Source: an uncultured Alphaproteobacteria bacterium
GTDB taxonomy: Bacteria; Pseudomonadota; Alphaproteobacteria; HIMB59
Direction of reading: 5' to 3'
DNA: 64,000 nucleotides
Assembly (NCBI GenBank): GCA_902599045.1
Contig: CACKEA010000001.1
Coordinates: 124,001 to 188,000 of the forward strand
In this document: positions 62,490 to 64,000 of the stretch, piece by piece
How positions within the stretch are numbered: the stretch's first letter is position 1
Layout of the letters: every line of letters starts with the position of its first letter
Notes under the pieces: model-generated
Database searches by the model: none
The model's input: only the letters and a program-made list of their open reading frames with translations
Told to the model about the DNA's origin: nothing
Position numbers and translations under genes: made by a program

Positions 62490-63214
62490 TGATCACATTT
62501 AATATCCTCACTTTATTCCCAGAGGCTTTCCCTGGTATTTTACAACATGGTTTGCTAGGCAAGGCTCTTTTAAAAAATCATTTTAAAATCAATACTATCA
62601 ACATAAGAGACTATAGTGACCTGTCTGCTAACTCTGTAGATGATAAACCATTTAGCGGCGGCGCAGGGATGATTTTAAGACCAGATATAATTTCTAAAGC
62701 TATTGAGGCAAACTTTAATAAGGACGAGCTAGATACCTTTACAAAAATTTGTTTTTCTGCCAAAGGCAAAAATTTATCTCAAAACGATTTAATTCAAAAT
62801 AAGTCAAATCAAAATTTTATTTTATTAAATGGTAGATATGAGGGAATTGACCAAAGAGTGATAGACTATTATGAATTCCAAGAGATCTCAGTGAGTGATG
62901 TCATTTTAAATGGAGGGGAAGTGGCATCGTTATTGTTTATTGAGGCATTTATGAGATTACAACCTGGTGTCTTAGGTAACGAAGATACTCACTCTAATGA
63001 GTCTTTTCAAAATGAACTAGTTGAACACGATCAATATACAAGACCAAACCCATGGGTAGCTCCTGACCATACAGACATAGAAGTCCCAACTGTTCTTTTA
63101 AGTGGTAATCATGCGGATATAGATTTATGGAAACACCAGAATTCAAAGGAAAATACTGAAAAAAACAGGCCAGATTTATTTAAAAAGTATTTAAAAAAAA
63201 ACAAAAATGAGTAG
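62489..63214 (+). CDS. trmD: tRNA (guanine37-N1)-methyltransferase TrmD
   Basis: A 241-residue SPOUT-class enzyme making m1G37, which prevents frameshifting. It has the N-terminal FNILTLFPEAFPGIL, FSGGAGMILRPD, the knot motif LNGRYEGIDQRV and ISVSDVILNGGE. Length and motifs are complete. It is coupled to rimM, with rplS 50 bases downstream. Confidence 0.97.
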   Translation: MITFNILTLFPEAFPGILQHGLLGKALLKNHFKINTINIRDYSDLSANSVDDKPFSGGAGMILRPDIISKAIEANFNKDELDTFTKICFSAKGKNLSQNDLIQNKSNQNFILLNGRYEGIDQRVIDYYEFQEISVSDVILNGGEVASLLFIEAFMRLQPGVLGNEDTHSNESFQNELVEHDQYTRPNPWVAPDHTDIEVPTVLLSGNHADIDLWKHQNSKENTEKNRPDLFKKYLKKNKNE

Positions 63215-63264
63215 AATATGGCGCTCTAATACCACCCACAAATTAGTATTGGATGGAGCACACA

Positions 63265-63864
63265 ATGAATGAAATAATTAAAAATTACGAACAATCACAA
63301 ATACAGCAAATTTTAAAAAGCTCAAAAGTTTCAGATTTCGCACCCGGTGACACAGTAAAAGTTAATGTAAAAATTAAAGAGGGAAACAAAGAAAGAGTTC
63401 AGGCATTCCAAGGCGTATGTATCGGTAAAAAAAATAATGGCCTTAACACATCTTTCACTGTTAGAAAAATTTCTAGTGGTGAGGGCGTAGAAAGAGTTTT
63501 TCCACTTTACAGTAACGTTATTGACTCAATTGAACGTATCAAAGTTGGAGATGTTAGAAGAGCAAAATTATATTACCTCAGAGGCCTATCTGGTAAAAAA
63601 GCAAGAATAGCTGAGAGAACAGATGGTCGAGCATATGATGATAAACAATATGTATCCTCAATAGAAGACGTTAAAGAAGTTACAGAGGAACAAATTGAAG
63701 AAAAAAAATCTGATACTCCCGTAACTGAAGAGGCACCTGTAGAAGCTGCTAAAGAAACCAAAACAGAGGTAGCATCTCCTCAAGAAGACTCTAAGCATAA
63801 AGAGGAGCCAAAAGAAGAGATACCTGCTGAAAAAAAAGCAGAAGAGGCTGAAACTAAAAGCTAA
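63265..63864 (+). CDS. rplS: 50S ribosomal protein L19 with charged tail
   Basis: The ATG at 63265 is chosen over one at 63253 because GGAG lies six bases ahead and the protein then begins [10 protein letters not shown]. The L19 core (about 1-120: [38 protein letters not shown]) is followed by about 80 residues rich in glutamate, lysine and alanine. The protein has 199 residues against a usual 115-130. Confidence 0.95.
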   Translation: MNEIIKNYEQSQIQQILKSSKVSDFAPGDTVKVNVKIKEGNKERVQAFQGVCIGKKNNGLNTSFTVRKISSGEGVERVFPLYSNVIDSIERIKVGDVRRAKLYYLRGLSGKKARIAERTDGRAYDDKQYVSSIEDVKEVTEEQIEEKKSDTPVTEEAPVEAAKETKTEVASPQEDSKHKEEPKEEIPAEKKAEEAETKS

Positions 63865-63877
63865 TTTAAGTAGTATC

Positions 63878-64000
63878 TTGAGCAACCAAGGCCCAAAAAC
63901 ACTTTTTGATAAAATTTGGTCTGAGCATCTCGTCGGTCAAAGAGAAGATGGAACAAGTCTTTTATATATTGATCGTCATTTAGTCCATGAAGTAACCAGT
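63878..64000 (+). CDS. leuC: 3-isopropylmalate dehydratase large subunit (5' end)
   Basis: From the TTG at 63878 the frame reads [15 protein letters not shown]...[12 protein letters not shown], the N-terminus of LeuC, and runs open to the window end (41 codons). LeuC with LeuD isomerises isopropylmalate in leucine synthesis. No ATG or GTG lies nearby in frame, so TTG is the likely start. In alphaproteobacteria leuC commonly follows rplS. Confidence 0.93.
   Translation, partial: MSNQGPKTLFDKIWSEHLVGQREDGTSLLYIDRHLVHEVTS

Overview
The window is a dense, AT-rich, chromosomal stretch of a streamlined alphaproteobacterium. The lineage signs are the gene orders mnmE-mnmG-rsmG-parA-parB next to holA?-lptE-leuS-DUF3576, ffh-rpsP-rimM-trmD-rplS-leuC, and Suv3-type helicase-fdxA-carD, together with GcrA, an RpoE/ChrR pair, a Mic60-like gene beside a HemY-like gene, MtaB and IalB. 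Very short intergenic gaps, overlapping gene ends, several TTG starts and shortened proteins suggest a small-genome marine heterotroph (a HIMB59/AEGEAN-169-like lineage would fit). That assignment is inference and has not been tested by phylogeny. There is no rRNA, CRISPR array, insertion sequence or prophage. Two tRNA genes are present, Gly(GCC) and Arg(CCT).

Layout. 1-1349 (minus): a 3'-cut glycerophosphodiesterase and a HAD-like protein without its catalytic aspartates. 1390-6752 (plus): the tRNA/rRNA modification and chromosome partition operon mnmE-mnmG-rsmG-parA-parB, with a parS site built into the first codons of mnmG. 6733-10792 (minus): a short HolA candidate, LptE-like lipoprotein, leuS and a DUF3576 lipoprotein. 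10898-16151: a GC-richer porin, a TPR-sulfotransferase, a degenerate sulfotransferase, a YggS-type PLP protein, a LolA-like exported protein and a protein ending in an OmpR-type winged helix. 16143-21998: ftsK, a UbiH-family hydroxylase, a LON-domain protein, a thioredoxin-TPR co-chaperone, a sulfotransferase and tRNA-Gly. 22015-30106 (minus): one long tightly packed run tsaD-EVE-acs-rsmB-rpe-purH-unknown-HAD-LysE. The rsmB gene in this run extends about 530 bases beyond its first conventional start codon and lacks an ATG, GTG or TTG at its 5' end.

30136-39200: Mic60-like and truncated HemY-like genes, an EamA transporter, a BI-1 family protein, an aldo/keto reductase, pterin dehydratase, DUF3429, the ChrR-like/RpoE stress pair, IalB, argG, a SPOR-domain remnant, folD and yggT. 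39223-43751: a polar amino acid ABC importer (ATPase, binding protein, two permeases) that encloses a DAO-family flavin oxidoreductase. 43771-48945 (minus): a complete ccmABCDEFGH cytochrome c maturation operon, including a 43-residue CcmD. 49006-53537: a lysine-rich histone H1-like protein, a Suv3-like helicase, a TerB-like protein, FdxA, and CarD with a lysine-rich tail of similar composition. 53539-64000: a TIGR02300-type protein, rpmF, recX, tRNA-Arg, gcrA, pgk, yciB, ftsY, mtaB, dapF, then ffh-rpsP-rimM-trmD-rplS and the start of leuC.

Most of the window is core metabolism and information processing. The parts that stand out are the parS/mnmG overlap, the unconventional start of rsmB, the low-complexity charged tails shared by several nucleic-acid-binding proteins, apparent loss of key residues in the HAD, ChrR and sulfotransferase paralogues, and two intrinsic-terminator hairpins that abut start codons (ccmA and ffh). 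I saw no clear new multi-gene defence or mobile system.
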